A stretch of DNA of 60,000 nucleotides, from NCBI GenBank assembly GCA_963575745.1, contig CAUYUJ010021036.1:1-60000 (forward strand), written 5' to 3'. Position 1 is the stretch's first letter; every line of letters begins with the position of its first letter. The DNA comes from Prorocentrum cordatum (lineage: Eukaryota; Sar; Dinophyceae; Prorocentrales; Prorocentraceae). Under the pieces are notes generated by a model. It was not told where the DNA came from, did not search any database, and saw only the letters and a program-made list of their open reading frames with translations. The translations under genes were made by a program, and so were the position numbers. This document shows, one piece after another, positions 10,905 to 23,150 of this stretch.

Positions 10905-12030
10905 CCTCTGTCGGGCTCCATCGGCTTCCATCGGTTCCTATCGGCCCGGCTCCAGGCGCTCTCTGTCGGCCTCCGGTGGGCGGTGGGCTTCTGGCGGCTT
11001 CCTGACGGCCTCTGGCGGCCTCCATCGGCCTCTATCGGCCCCATGGCGGCCTCTCGTGGCCTCAGGTAGCTTCTCGGTGGCCTCTTTCGGCTGCTGGCGG
11101 CCTCCTGGCGGCCTCCTGTCGGCCTCTGTCGGCCTCTGGCGAGGTCCTGGCGGCCTCTTTCGGCCTCTGGTGAGATCCTGACGGCCTCCTTCGGCCTCCT
11201 GGCGGCCCCCCCCGGCCTCTGGCGAGGTCTTGGCGGCCTCCATCGGCCTCTGGCGAGGTCCTGGTGGCCTCTCTCGGCCTCTGGCGGCCTCCTGGCGGCC
11301 TCCTTCGGCCTCTGGCGAGGTCCTGGCGGCCTCCCTTGGCCTCCTGGCGGCCTCCCTTGGCCTCCTGGCGGCGTCTGGGCCCCAAACTGAGGTCCCAGTC
11401 GGCCTCCTGAGTGCCAACTGGCCTCCCGACCCCAACGGGTGCCCGGAACCTTCCCGATTCGTTCCCGATGTCGGCCTCCGGTGCCCGAATCTGCCAGGGG
11501 GGGTGCCCGGAACCTTCCCGAATCGTTCCCGATGTCGGCCTCCGGTTCCCGATTCAGGGTCCAGACCTCGGCTGGGGGTCCTGGAGGCCGCCTGGAGGCC
11601 GCCAGCGGCTGCCAGGAGGCCAGTTTGGGCTCTGGAGGCCGCTGGAGGCCGCCAAGAGGTCGAAAGAGGCCGCCAGGACCTCGCCAGAGGCCGCCAGGAG
11701 GCCGCCAGAGGCCGAGGGAGGCCACCAGGACCTCGCCAGAGGCCGAAAGATGCCGCCAGGACCTCGCCAGAGGCCGAGGGAGGCCACCAGGACTTCGCCA
11801 GAGGCCGATGGAGACCGTCAAGACCTCGCCAGAGGCCGAGAAGAACCGAGAAGGAGGCCGCCAGGATGCCACCAGAGGCCGAGAGCGACCGCCAGGAGGC
11901 GGCCAGAGGCCAAACGAAGCCGTTACAGGCCGCCACGGGGCCGGTTGAAGCCGAAAGAGCCCGCCAGGAGGCCGCCAGACCGCCAGAGGCCGCCGTGGAG
12001 CCGACCGAAGCCCGAAGCCGATGGAGGCCG
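10905..12030. repeat. Minisatellite followed by its own inverted copy (long hairpin)
   Basis: From about 10905 to 11440 the plus strand repeats GGCCTCTGGCGAGGTCCTGG and related GCGGCCTC units. From about 11560 to 12030 it repeats the reverse complement (GAGGCCGCCAGGACCTCGCC). The dyad centre is near 11505. The loop holds two direct copies, about 63 bp apart, of a unit starting GTGCCCGGAACCTTCCCG. ORFs of several hundred codons run through on both strands because the repeat lacks stops; they are not supported as genes. Confidence 0.85.
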
Positions 12031-12955
12031 AAGGGCCGAAGGAGATCCTCCTCCTCCTCCTCCTCCTCGTCCTCCTCTTCCTCCGCCTCCTCCTCCCGTT
12101 TCTCGACTCCGCCAGGCGCGAAGTGCCCGTGAGCATTGGGGCAGTGCATGTGCACGCGCGCAGCACGCCTCCCCTGCAGATAAGAGCGAGGGGCGGTTGC
12201 GGGGTTGACGCGCCCTCCGGGTGCGAGAGTGCGAGTGGCGGGGAGTGAGATGGGAGCATCGCCGCCAGAAACCGAGCCCTTCGACCGGCCACCGGCCACG
12301 CGCGCGCACGGGGGGTATCATTCATTTCGGTACATACATATGCGCAACCGTGCGTGGCTCATATATGCATGGGTATACACATCTACACATTAACATACAT
12401 ACACAATATACATGTGTACGCATGCGAACGTGCGCTGTTGTGTATATATGTTCGCACATCAGACACAAGTTGTTCATCCGACATCCGACATCCGAGGCCC
12501 TGGGCTCAAAGAGCAGGGAACAGGGCGCAGGGCGCCACAACTGCCTGCGCATGTCGGGGTCAGGCGAGGGCCGACGACCAATGGAGGCCTTCTGGGTGAT
12601 GTGCGCCAACTGTCAACTCCCGATGTCATGCAACGGCGGGGGGGGGTGGGGGGAGTGAGCGGCATTTTGCATTTGTGCATTGGGCGAGCGGCGAGCGGAG
12701 GGCTGACTGCGGCATCGGCGACGCAGGGCTCGTGGCTCGTGATTGGTGCAAATCCGAATTTGGTGATGCGTGTTTACCGTTGCATAATGCATGGTGCATG
12801 GCATGGGGGGCTCCGCTGGCCGCTGGTGGATATTCGAGAGAGTGGCATGCGTCGCGCGTAGCAGAGAGGGGCAGCCGAGCTTTGGGGCTGAGGGAAGGGA
12901 GGGCGAGATGCGAGAGGGGAGAAGGGGGGGGGGAGGGGAGGCTGCGGGCGCGTCA
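12031..12955. other. No gene seen; CTCC, then AT-rich microsatellite-like DNA
   Basis: 12046-12105 is TCCTCC-rich. 12325-12470 is relatively AT-rich with CATATATGC and ACATACACA alternations. 12900-12950 is GGGGA-rich. No frame here stands out as protein-coding. Confidence 0.55.
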
Positions 12956-13753
12956 GCCAGCTCGTCCAGATCCAGCCCAGTCAGCGGCTCATCCAGACCC
13001 CGCCCGGCAGAGATGGCTCCGCTAGTGGGGGCGACGCGGTGGTGACAGGCGAGCGAGTCAGGGGTCCCACTATCATTCCGCCGACGCCAACCGAATTCCT
13101 GCCAAACGGGACACGCACTATCATTCCGCGGACGCCAACCGATTCCCTGCCAAACGGGACACTAACTCGTATCCCTTCGACGCCGCCAGAGTTCGTGGGG
13201 GATGGTGAGGTTACCGCACGCTCGTTCCACGCCGAGAACGAAGACGATGCCTGGGCGGATCTCCAGGCGAGCCAACGTGAGATGTTGGCCCGAGACGAAG
13301 ATCCCGATGGCGCGCTGCCCATCGATGAGGAGGGCTTCCCGATAATTCCTGATGGCCGCATGGAGGAGATGACGCAGCCGGCGCCCATGCTTCCACTGGA
13401 GCAAGCTCAGAAGAACTTGGTCTTTGGGGCGGGGAGCGGGGAGCCTAGTCTCGCCTGGAGTCCAGGAGGCCAGGAGGGAGCTAGGGAGCTAGGGAGTTCG
13501 GAAGCTAGGATTAAGAGTCAGCTAGCGAGTGACCGACGACCGACGAAGCTATTGAGGCAACCTGGAACGCGGGATCACGTGATCACCGCGTTTGCGGGGA
13601 TGGGTTTCTGGCCTGGGGCTCAGGGCTTGGGGCTTGGGGGGCCGGCGAGGTCATCACCGTCGACAACGATGAGAGCGTGCCGCCGCCGATCGCGCCCCCG
13701 TCGTGTGAGGAGGTGCATCAGGCGCCCCGGGCTCGCAACATGGCGAATTGGGA
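12956..13753 (+). CDS. Two exons of a hypothetical protein with a 16-residue Pro/Thr repeat
   Basis: Exon 12956-13419 follows a TCAG acceptor and reads QLVQIQPSQRLIQTPPGRDG. Three copies of a roughly 16-residue unit come next (TIIPPTPTEFLPNGTR, TIIPRTPTDSLPNGTL, TRIPSTPPEFVGDGEV), then an acidic helical region (ENEDDAWADLQASQREMLAR) ending QAQKNL before a GT donor at 13420. Removing 13420-13649 keeps phase 0 and joins VITVDNDESVPPPIAPPSCE, running to about NMANWD at 13753 before another GT. The minus-strand ORF over the same DNA is a shadow. No start codon is evident, so a 5' exon lies upstream. Family unknown. Confidence 0.6.
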
Positions 13754-13980
13754 TGTTGCGTTTTCTTGCGTGGTTGTTCGGGGCGGTCTATCTGGCAATC
13801 CGTGCTTGATATTAGGGATCAGGCACATGGCCTACTCCTGGCGCGCAGCGAACAAGAGTGCGGCATGCATGGTTGTAGATCGATACGCGCACGTATGTTC
13901 ATGCAAAAAGTATGCATACATGTATGCGTGATTATGATTGTCTGTGCATGTGCAGATGCACATTTATGTTACGCAGGCAC

Positions 13981-14017
<37 letters not shown>

Positions 14018-14106
14018 CATACAGGCACGCGCATGGAAATATCAGGGAAAACACACTGCGAACCACATGCGCGTGCAGGCGGGGGGCCAGGGTCGAGAAA
14101 TAGAGA

Positions 14107-14150
<44 letters not shown>

Positions 14151-14184
14151 TGGCCCCGCGCCCCGCCCCCCGCCCACCGCCCAG
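13754..14184. other. No gene seen; (TA)n and (GA)n microsatellites
   Basis: 13983-14013 is a (TA)n run. 14100-14150 is a (GA)n run of about 48 bases followed by a C-rich pyrimidine stretch. This is probably intron between the 13650 and 14185 exons. Confidence 0.65.
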
Positions 14185-14318
14185 GCGCAACGTCGGCAAC
14201 ATCGGGACCTGCTGCTTCAGCATCGGCTGCGCCTGCGCCGACATCTGCGGGCGCGTCGGCTACCCCCCAGGAGGACTCGCTTTTGTCTATCGCCTCTCTC
14301 GCGAGCGGACGGGGCTGA
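14185..14318 (+). CDS. Possible terminal exon, Ala/Ser/Thr-rich C-terminus
   Basis: After CCGCCCAG at 14177-14184 the frame reads ATSATSGPAASASAAPAPTS, then AGASATPQEDSLLSIASLAS and a TGA at 14316-14318. The PQEDSLLSIASLAS end is not repeat-like. It may close the gene with exons at 12956-13753; the donor phase for that link is not fixed. Confidence 0.4.
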
Positions 14319-15050
14319 TGAGTTATCGGGTCGGGCGGTCGGGCGGTCGGGCCGTCGGGCCCCCGCAACCCGCGCTTAGCACGTGCTCTGGGGCCCTGGG
14401 CCCTGGGCCCTGGGCAACTGCTCGTCGACTGGCGGGTGAGTCGCGATTTGGCTTCGCCGCGAGGTCGTCTCATACATGCTTTGTCATCGACGATCGACGC
14501 CGCGAACTCGGCGGGCCCTGGCTGTGGCGTCCCAGATTTTCGATCCAGCAGGAGGGGTTATCGTCTATCGTTGCACTTCAATCGGCTAACATAAGATGCC
14601 GGTCCTGGTCGCCACCGTCCCCAAGGGGGTCAGGGGGCAAGGGGGAGAGGGGAGAGAGGTGGGAGAATGGGGAGTGGGAGGGGAGAGGGGAGGGGGGGGG
14701 CGGGAGGAGGCGGGAACGCGGAGGAGCCGGACAAGGAGGGGAGTAAGCGGAGGACGGATGAGGGCGTGAGGCGTGAGGTTCCCGGTTCCCCAGACATCCG
14801 CGCGCTCCAATGTTTTCGATGCGCGGCCCCAGGGGCCAGGGGGTCCCCGGACGTCCCGACAACTAGCCGAACGTGTTTTCGATGCACGGTCCCTGGGCCC
14901 CTAGGGTCGCCACCGTCGTGATCGCCAGCTCCCAGCACGCAGCGCGCCAGCGCCATCGCCGATCGCCGTCAACGTCGCTATCGTCGCCAGTCGCCAGTCG
15001 CCATTCGTAACATCAGCACATCAGCACATCAGCATCACCACCGTCATCGC
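14319..15050. other. No gene seen; spacer ending in a CATCAG tract
   Basis: 14330-14350 repeats TCGGGCGG. 14640-14760 is GGGGAGAGG-rich. 14800-14910 has two diverged copies of a unit containing GTTTTCGATGC. 15005-15050 is a CATCAGCA/CACCACC tract just before a leader relic. Confidence 0.5.
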
Positions 15051-15071
15051 ATGAGCCCATTTTGGCTTAGG
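15051..15071 (+). other. Spliced-leader relic upstream of the methyltransferase-like gene
   Basis: ATGAGCCCATTTTGGCTTAG shares AGCC, ATTTTGGCT and a trailing AG with the DinoSL core CGTAGCCATTTTGGCTCAAG, with an extra C and small substitutions. It lies 59 bases upstream of the ATG at 15130 in the same orientation. A genomic leader copy implies integration of a trans-spliced mRNA copy. Confidence 0.5.
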
Positions 15072-15129
15072 TGCGCATCTGTGCGCGCAAAACGCTGGCG
15101 ACGCCGCCGGCGGCCGGCGCTCATATCTC

Positions 15130-17199
15130 ATGCTGTCCACCCAGCGCGGGAGCGATAGCGGACGCAGTCCAGGTCGGCAGAGGAGGCGCAGCCGGTCTCG
15201 CACAACCGTGAACCTGCAAAGAGAGAAAGCCGACTTGGTCGAGCTACTGACGTGGGAGCCCCGCCTCCTGGAGCAATGCGAGCGGCACCATTCGCGTCGC
15301 AACCTGCATGCTTTCACCTCCCAGAACATCGTGATTACGGAAAGTTATGCTGGGACTTGCGCTGGCAGCTTTGCCCTTGGGAGGGCGTTTGATCACGCGA
15401 AGAAGTGTTGCGTGCACGATGACCGCCGCTGGCGCGTGCACTTCGCCTGCGACAAGGGCAACGTCCAGCAGGATCTACTTACGTCCATGTCTGGCCCTCA
15501 CAAGCCGCAGCACATCTTCGGCGATATTCTGGATAGGTTGCACGACGATGACCGGACGTATCTGGACCACATCGTCAATACCACCTTCGCGGCTAATGCT
15601 GTTATCTTGCAACAGGCGAAACAAGGCGAGATCACATTCGATAACTACAAGGATGCGGCGCAAAGCCTCTGCGACGACATGTGCACCTCGATCTGCAACC
15701 GTTTGGAGAAAGCCACCTTCAGGTCATCGTTGGTAAGTGTAGGCTGTAGGCGCTCGCGGACCCACGACCCAGGTGGCCATGATTGTGAAAGCCCAGAGCC
15801 CAGAGCCCAGACGCGTGGTTGGCTTTGCCCAGCCTCTTGCCCGGGCAGCCCAATCATGGCAATCTCAGGTCTCGGACCTCAGACCTCAGACCTCCTTCGC
15901 AGTCAGGGCCGCCTGAGGCCTGAGGCTTGATGCGCGACTGCGCTTGCGAACGTATCGAGGGAGAAGTGCGAGTGCGCGAATTGCGGCAAGGAGTGCCCGG
16001 TCTCGCCAAGAGCGCCGAGTACGTCAGCGGAGCACCCCCAGGAGCAGGAGACCTGGGTGGAGATTGCTGGCAACACATGCTGTCCATGGAGCCTCCTCAA
16101 TCAGTGCAAAAAGAAGGGATTGTTTGACCCTGCGACGTACCCGATGCGGCCGGGGAGTGAAGGGTGGAGGGCGGAGAGTGGAGGGCGTAGGCTTTGCGGC
16201 GCGCGGCCATTGCGCCGAGCAGCATCACGAGTTATCGAGTCGGATCTGGGATCTGGGGCTCGGGACTTGGGGCCTGGGGCCTGGGGGTCTGGCGTCTGGC
16301 TGGGCGTCTGGGGCGATGTTCGGGGTTCGGGGCTCCAGGCCCGTGATGCGCGCATTTGCCGCGCGCCGCCTGCAAGGTTGGCGTGGGCGTATTCGACCCG
16401 ATACTATGGGCCGGGCGCGATCCAGCAGGAGTGCGTGCCCGGCTTCAACGCCGACTTGCTGCTGAACATTCTCAGCCCCAAGTACACTGCGAAGTTTATG
16501 GAGTTTGCCCCTTGCGACGCTGGTTTCCCCTCGAGTGGGAAGCGCCAATTCGGCATCTTCGTCTTGGCGAATATGGTGAAATCTCCGCTGGAGGTCGTGA
16601 GCAGCGATCTTAGGGAAACGTTTAAGAAATGCATCAACCAGCCCAACTCCCTCGACATGATCTTGCAGGGCAGTCAGGAATTGCAAGACGCTTGCATGGC
16701 CAGCATCCTGGAGCGCAACAGTCTGTTCGGCATCCAGGTCGGCTATGCAAAATGGGAGGACGTGCTGACGCCGCACGAGCGGAAGCGGCTCACGTTCGCC
16801 AAGAGAAACGCTGCCGACTCAGGATACTGTCAGATCGACGATGCGGGGAACTGCTTCGATTGGAGCGTGTCAGCCGCAATCGTCAATTTGGACGTGACCG
16901 AAGGCTTCGACACTACGCGGATTAGCCGCATGCCTAGGCTGACCAAGGGCAGCTTGCTTTGGGACCTTGTCAGGGAGCGGCTGTTGGTCCCAGAGGAATA
17001 CTGGATCGCCATGGGCTGGCCGGTTCCGGGCGTGGTCCCGAAATCTGCCATCAAATGCTACCCTCACGACCTGAACGCCGTGTCGTTCAGCCATCACCGG
17101 ATGCTCATGGGGAATGGCATGCACGTGGTATCAATGGGCTGCGTTTCCTATTGGATGATGAGCGCGCCGACGTGGCGCCTGAATCCGCGGGCCCGCTGA
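15130..17199 (+). CDS. C5-cytosine methyltransferase-like protein (536 aa, three exons)
   Basis: Model: exons 15130-15732, 15964-16148 and 16377-17199. The first donor is GTAAGT; the second intron would need a GC donor and is less certain. The joined length is 537 codons including the stop. Motifs in order: an SAM-site-like VITESYAGTCAG (68-79), FACDKG (105-110) and HIFGDI (128-133); a CECANCGKEC metal-type cluster (about 203-212); a motif-IV-like GNTCCPWS (237-244) holding the candidate catalytic Cys; QECVPGF in the ENV position (280-286); GFPSSGKRQF in motif VIII (312-321); and GNGMHV matching motif X (508-513). The order fits DNA C5 methyltransferases, but PCQ is replaced by TCC and ENV by ECV. 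Dinoflagellate retroelements are reported to carry such enzymes; no reverse transcriptase is seen beside this one. Activity is uncertain. Confidence 0.65.
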
Positions 17200-17953
17200 G
17201 CCGCCACTAGCCTCTAGCCCTTAGAACGAGACGGCTGCGCCCTGTCTTGCGCAACCAGACCCCAGACCCCAGACCCCAGATCCCAGACATATGCCTACGC
17301 TTCCCTATCTTCTTGGCCTCTCCTCTTTTCATCTCTCGCAGCGGGAGGCTATGTGCCCTGTGCCCTGTGCCCTGTGCTCTGCGACGACGGCCTGCCTTGG
17401 GCGCGCCCTGGGGCTTAGGGGGCCCTAGTCCAGCAGCAGTAGCACTGGTCATTGGTTGAACAGTGAACAGCAACATCAACATAGCATCATCGCATCCGCC
17501 ATAGTCGTCGTCGTTGTTGTTTAATCCCCCATAATCGTCGAGAGTTTTCGTCGTCGTCGATGTCGTTGTTGGAGGTTGGAGGTTGGAGTCTGGAGGTCGG
17601 AGGGTTGGAGGTTGGAGGAGGGTGGAGATAGGTGGTTAGAGGTCTGAGGAGGATGGAGGGATGAAGGTTTGAGAGTGGAGAGTGGAGGTTGGAGGAGGAC
17701 GGCGGAGGAGAGATGATATCTTTTTCATCGGTATCAGAAACCCGCGATGCAGATCGTGCTCCCGCTGCAGCGCGGGCGTTCGCACCCGAAAGCGCCTGCC
17801 ACCGCCCGACTACTGCGCGCGAGAACCAGCGAGCACTGTAAGCCCCTGACCCTGGTCCCTGGTCTCCGATTCGGACGGGGACACCCTCCAGCACACGACG
17901 CGAAAATGGAAAACCAACATCTGCCAAGCCAGCCCCCCGCGATGTCCTCGAAT
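17200..17953. other. No secure gene; GGAGGTTGGAGG minisatellite
   Basis: 17255-17285 repeats CCCAGACC. 17565-17705 repeats GGAGGTTGGAG-type units. 17740-17950 is open on both strands; a minus-strand exon of the adjacent GIY-YIG gene could lie here (for example GRWQALSGANARAAAGARSA), but two minus frames are equally plausible. Confidence 0.45.
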
Positions 17954-18964
17954 TCAATAGCACACATAAAGAAACGAGTACGCGTAATTGCGAATGCACA
18001 GCCCGCGCGCGTCCATCGCGCGATTTGCAATGAGCCCGGAGTGATCAAACCACTGGATGGCCAAGCGCTCGGCTTCCGCCGTTTTTTTATCAGGAAAACT
18101 GGCGACCACCAGCATCCTCTCCCATTTGCACCGATGGCCCATCATGAACTCGGCGCGGCCACGGCCACGATCATCCCGCCACGAGTAGCCGCCCTCCCAC
18201 CGCCATCTTGGGCACGAGGTGCTGCCGATGTAGGCGATGCCATGGTGATCTCCGCCATGGTGCTCTTGCGCCAGGCGCAGCCCGTGCCTGAGCCGAGAGA
18301 ACAGCTCATACTTCCCAGCACGGTTGTGGATAGAAGGAGTCAGGATTGGCGAGATGCCATTGATGTATATCGGTGACTCCTCAGCTTGGCGAAGCACCAT
18401 CTCTGCGTCCTCGCGCGCATTCCGCCACAAGAGGATGCGTCGCGGCACCTCGCCCTCGCCCTGGAAGTCGTTGCGCCTCAAGGCATTGCTGGGCGACCTG
18501 ATGGTCTGACATGCCGTCGCCGCCGACGACGCAACAGCCGTGCTTGCACCATCCATGCCCATGCCCTTCGTCGCCATGCCCTTCGTCGTGTCCGCCATGC
18601 CCGCCATGCCCTTCGTCGCCACGCCCTTCGTGTCCGCCGCCTTCGTGGCGCCATGCCCTTCGTGTCCGCCGTGCCCTTCGTCGCCGTGCCCTTCGTGTCC
18701 GCCATCCATGGCATCCGCCATGCCCTTCGTGTCCGCCATGCCCTTCGTCGCCATGCCCTGCGTCGCCGCCACCTTCGTGTCCGGCATGCCCTTCATGGCT
18801 TCCTCGTGCCCATCAGGGCGATGGCCGGCCTGGCCAGCGTCGTCGTCCTCGGAGTCCGAGAAGCCCCGCAGCTGGGCTGCATGGCGCCGCTGCTTCTTGG
18901 CGTCGTGCTCCTCAGAGCACCTCCACCAAAGCTCGCCAACGCAGCGCAGCCCATGTGGATCCAT
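17954..18964 (-). CDS. GIY-YIG-nuclease-like protein with Met/Asp/His repeat (336 aa)
   Basis: The start is ATG at 18964 (MDPHGLRCVG). Residues 1-54 are acidic with paired Trp. Residues 55-140 are a tandem repeat rich in Lys, Gly, Met, Thr and Asp, with an inner block rich in His, Glu and Gly. Residues 150-235 are mixed. Residues 242-320 resemble a GIY-YIG domain: GIAYIGST (242-249), Arg253/Arg255, a basic middle, and Glu299 in a helix (KTAEAERLAIQWF) where the metal-binding Glu is expected. Such domains cut DNA in mobile-intron enzymes, UvrC and Slx1. The last 14 residues may be intron read-through. The leader relic at 19026-19048 lies 62 bases upstream in the same sense. The domain call is by eye. 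Confidence 0.6.
   Translation of the reverse strand: MDPHGLRCVGELWWRCSEEHDAKKQRRHAAQLRGFSDSEDDDAGQAGHRPDGHEEAMKGMPDTKVAATQGMATKGMADTKGMADAMDGGHEGHGDEGHGGHEGHGATKAADTKGVATKGMAGMADTTKGMATKGMGMDGASTAVASSAATACQTIRSPSNALRRNDFQGEGEVPRRILLWRNAREDAEMVLRQAEESPIYINGISPILTPSIHNRAGKYELFSRLRHGLRLAQEHHGGDHHGIAYIGSTSCPRWRWEGGYSWRDDRGRGRAEFMMGHRCKWERMLVVASFPDKKTAEAERLAIQWFDHSGLIANRAMDARGLCIRNYAYSFLYVCY
18545..18800 (-). repeat. Coding minisatellite read in two frames within one ORF
   Basis: Units containing GGCATGGCGACGAAGGGCAT (minus strand) repeat about eight times. The outer copies are read as KGMATKGMADTKGM. A central block is read one frame over as GGHEGHGDEGHGGHEGHG, and the frame returns afterwards, so compensating indels sit inside the array while the ORF stays open. 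Confidence 0.7.
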
Positions 18965-19025
18965 GATCACTGGCCAATGGGCCAATGGGCCAATGGGCGT
19001 GGGCCGCGGGCGCGGCTCGCATAAA

Positions 19026-19048
19026 CATTGAACCAAAATGGTTACGGG
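19026..19048 (-). other. Spliced-leader relic upstream of the GIY-YIG-like gene
   Basis: The minus strand reads CGTAACCATTTTGGTTCAA, which matches 17 of the first 19 positions of the DinoSL core, then TG in place of G. It points towards the ATG at 18964. The ORF is open through the relic, so a longer N-terminus is possible but unlikely to be native. Confidence 0.65.
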
Positions 19049-20449
19049 CGACGCGACGAACACAAAGACGACGACGTACGACGGACGACGACACGACGAT
19101 GAAGAGATCCCCTCCGCCGCCCTCGCTGGCCCCCAGGAGAACTGGACGAAACGCTCGAACGAGGGCGCCGCGGCCGAGCGCCGCGCGAGGTCGCGCGACT
19201 AGCGGCGCCCCGCCAGTGCATCAGGGGGCAATTCTCGGGTGGGCGCTGCAATTTTGTTCGGGGGCCCCCCGCCAGTCCATCGCCATTGGCTTCCATACCT
19301 TTGTCATCGAGGGCCCGTGAAGGGATTTAAATCATGTGCAGACACGTCGGAAGGCGTCCGTCGTCCGTTTTCCACATCTCTAGGACATTTACGTTTGGCC
19401 GTATCCTGGGAGCAAGAGGCAAGAAGGCTCTAAGAGGGCTCAGGGCTCCGAGCTCCGAGATGGCGAGATTGTGCAACTAAAGAGCCCGAGACTTGTGCAA
19501 GTAAAGGGCCCTCAGGGGCCCAAGATTTGTACAATTAAAAATTCCAAGGGCCCGAGATGCTCCAGGGGGCGGGGGGTCCAGCGCGGGCCGCGCGGAGCAC
19601 GGAGCACGGAGGGCCCCACGGGGGCTCCAGCGGCCAGCGGGGCCCACCGGCCCACCCCCTCTCCCCTCTCCCCTCCCCCCTCCCCTCTCCCCTCTCCCCT
19701 CTCCCCTTTCTCCTCTCTCGCGCAGCCCGCTGACCACCTGCTGTCGCACGCTCCGGCATTGGGGCTTCGGGCTTCGGGCTTCGGGGCCTCGTGCGATCGA
19801 CGGTATTGCTGCATTCAAAAGCACATTGTAATTTACATGATGTTGAGCCCGTTTCTCAGAAAAATATAGTTTCGCTTGAGACATCCTCGCGCAATCGAGC
19901 CCCGACGAACCCTCTGGCGCCCGGTGCCCCCTGGACCCTCCTGGGGCTTTTACCCCTTAGCTCTTACCTCTTGCCCCTTTAGCCCGCCCTGCGATGATGA
20001 GCACGACGCACGACGACGAAAACGATAAACGACGACGACGAAAATTCCACGTGCCACCACGGGGGTCTGGGGTCTGGGGCGCCTGGGCCGCCGGCCGGCC
20101 GGCCCTGAGACTCTCAGTCTCTCAGTTGCTCAGTTGTGAAAGGGGAGGGTTCTCTTCAACGCGTGGTCGCCGCCGTCGTCGTTGTCGTCGTTGCCGTCGT
20201 CGTCGTTAGCCCCGAGCCCCGAGCCCCCGTCCGCCGCGCCGAAACCGCGAGCCGCGAGCCGAAACGTCCGTGCCAAAAAGCTGGAGCGTCCGAGCCGAGC
20301 CGGAACGTCCAGCCCCTGGGGGCCTGGGGGGCGGGGAAGGAACAAAGGAGAGAGGGCGGCGAGAATATGGGGGACAATACTAGTGGGCAGGTTAGGGAGG
20401 CGCAGGGCCCCGCGGGCCAGGACAGTGGCTTGGGGCTGAGGGTTGACTC
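19049..20449. other. No gene seen; ACG repeats, CTCCC tract, GTCGTC tract
   Basis: 19060-19105 is an ACGACG tract. 19655-19720 is CCCCTCTCC. 19500-19560 has two diverged copies of AAGGGCCC...CAATTAAAA-like sequence. 20160-20205 is GTCGTCGTT. Short ORFs are repeat-driven. Confidence 0.5.
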
Positions 20450-20529
20450 TTCCCTACTCCCTACTCCCCACCTCCCTATTCCCTACTCCCCCTCCCTACT
20501 CCCCCTCTCCCCCTCCCCACTCCCTACTC
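20450..20529 (+). repeat. CCCTACTCC satellite, left flank of the large element
   Basis: Repeats of CTCCCTACTCC run up to the first base of the element's left terminus. The same satellite, in the same orientation, resumes directly after the right terminus. Confidence 0.8.
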
Positions 20530-20530
20530 T

Positions 20531-20862
20531 GATGAACGGCGGATTATATCTTGGATATAAGTTGAGGACGAGAGTTACTAATCGACTTAGGCGACTTACG
20601 AAGTCGAGTTATAAGTCGATTTAGGCCGACTTAGCATAACCGACTTAGGTGATCGACTTAGGTCAGCTCATAAGTTGAGTTATAACTTAAAAACTAAGTT
20701 GACAGCCGACTTATAAGTCGAGTTATAAGTCGAGTTATAACTCGAAATGGTCGACTTAGTAAGTCGAACTATTTCGACTTACTGAGTCGAAATATTTCGA
20801 CTTACTAAGTCGAACTATTTCGACTTATTAACTCGAACTAGCCCCGAGTTAGTAGGTCCAAA
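20531..20862 (+). repeat. Left terminal inverted repeat with TAAGTCGA sub-repeats
   Basis: A 40-bp unique end is followed by about 290 bases of GTCGACTTAGTAAGTCGAAC-like, self-complementary units. It is AT-richer than its surroundings and could extrude many short hairpins. Confidence 0.8.

Positions 20863-23150
<2,288 letters not shown>

Noticed and set aside
10754-12325. Minus-strand ORF of 523 codons and plus-strand ORFs of 260-300 codons
   Set aside because: They are translations of the inverted minisatellite (GGPPGPRQRP-type repeats), open on both strands because the repeat unit lacks stops.
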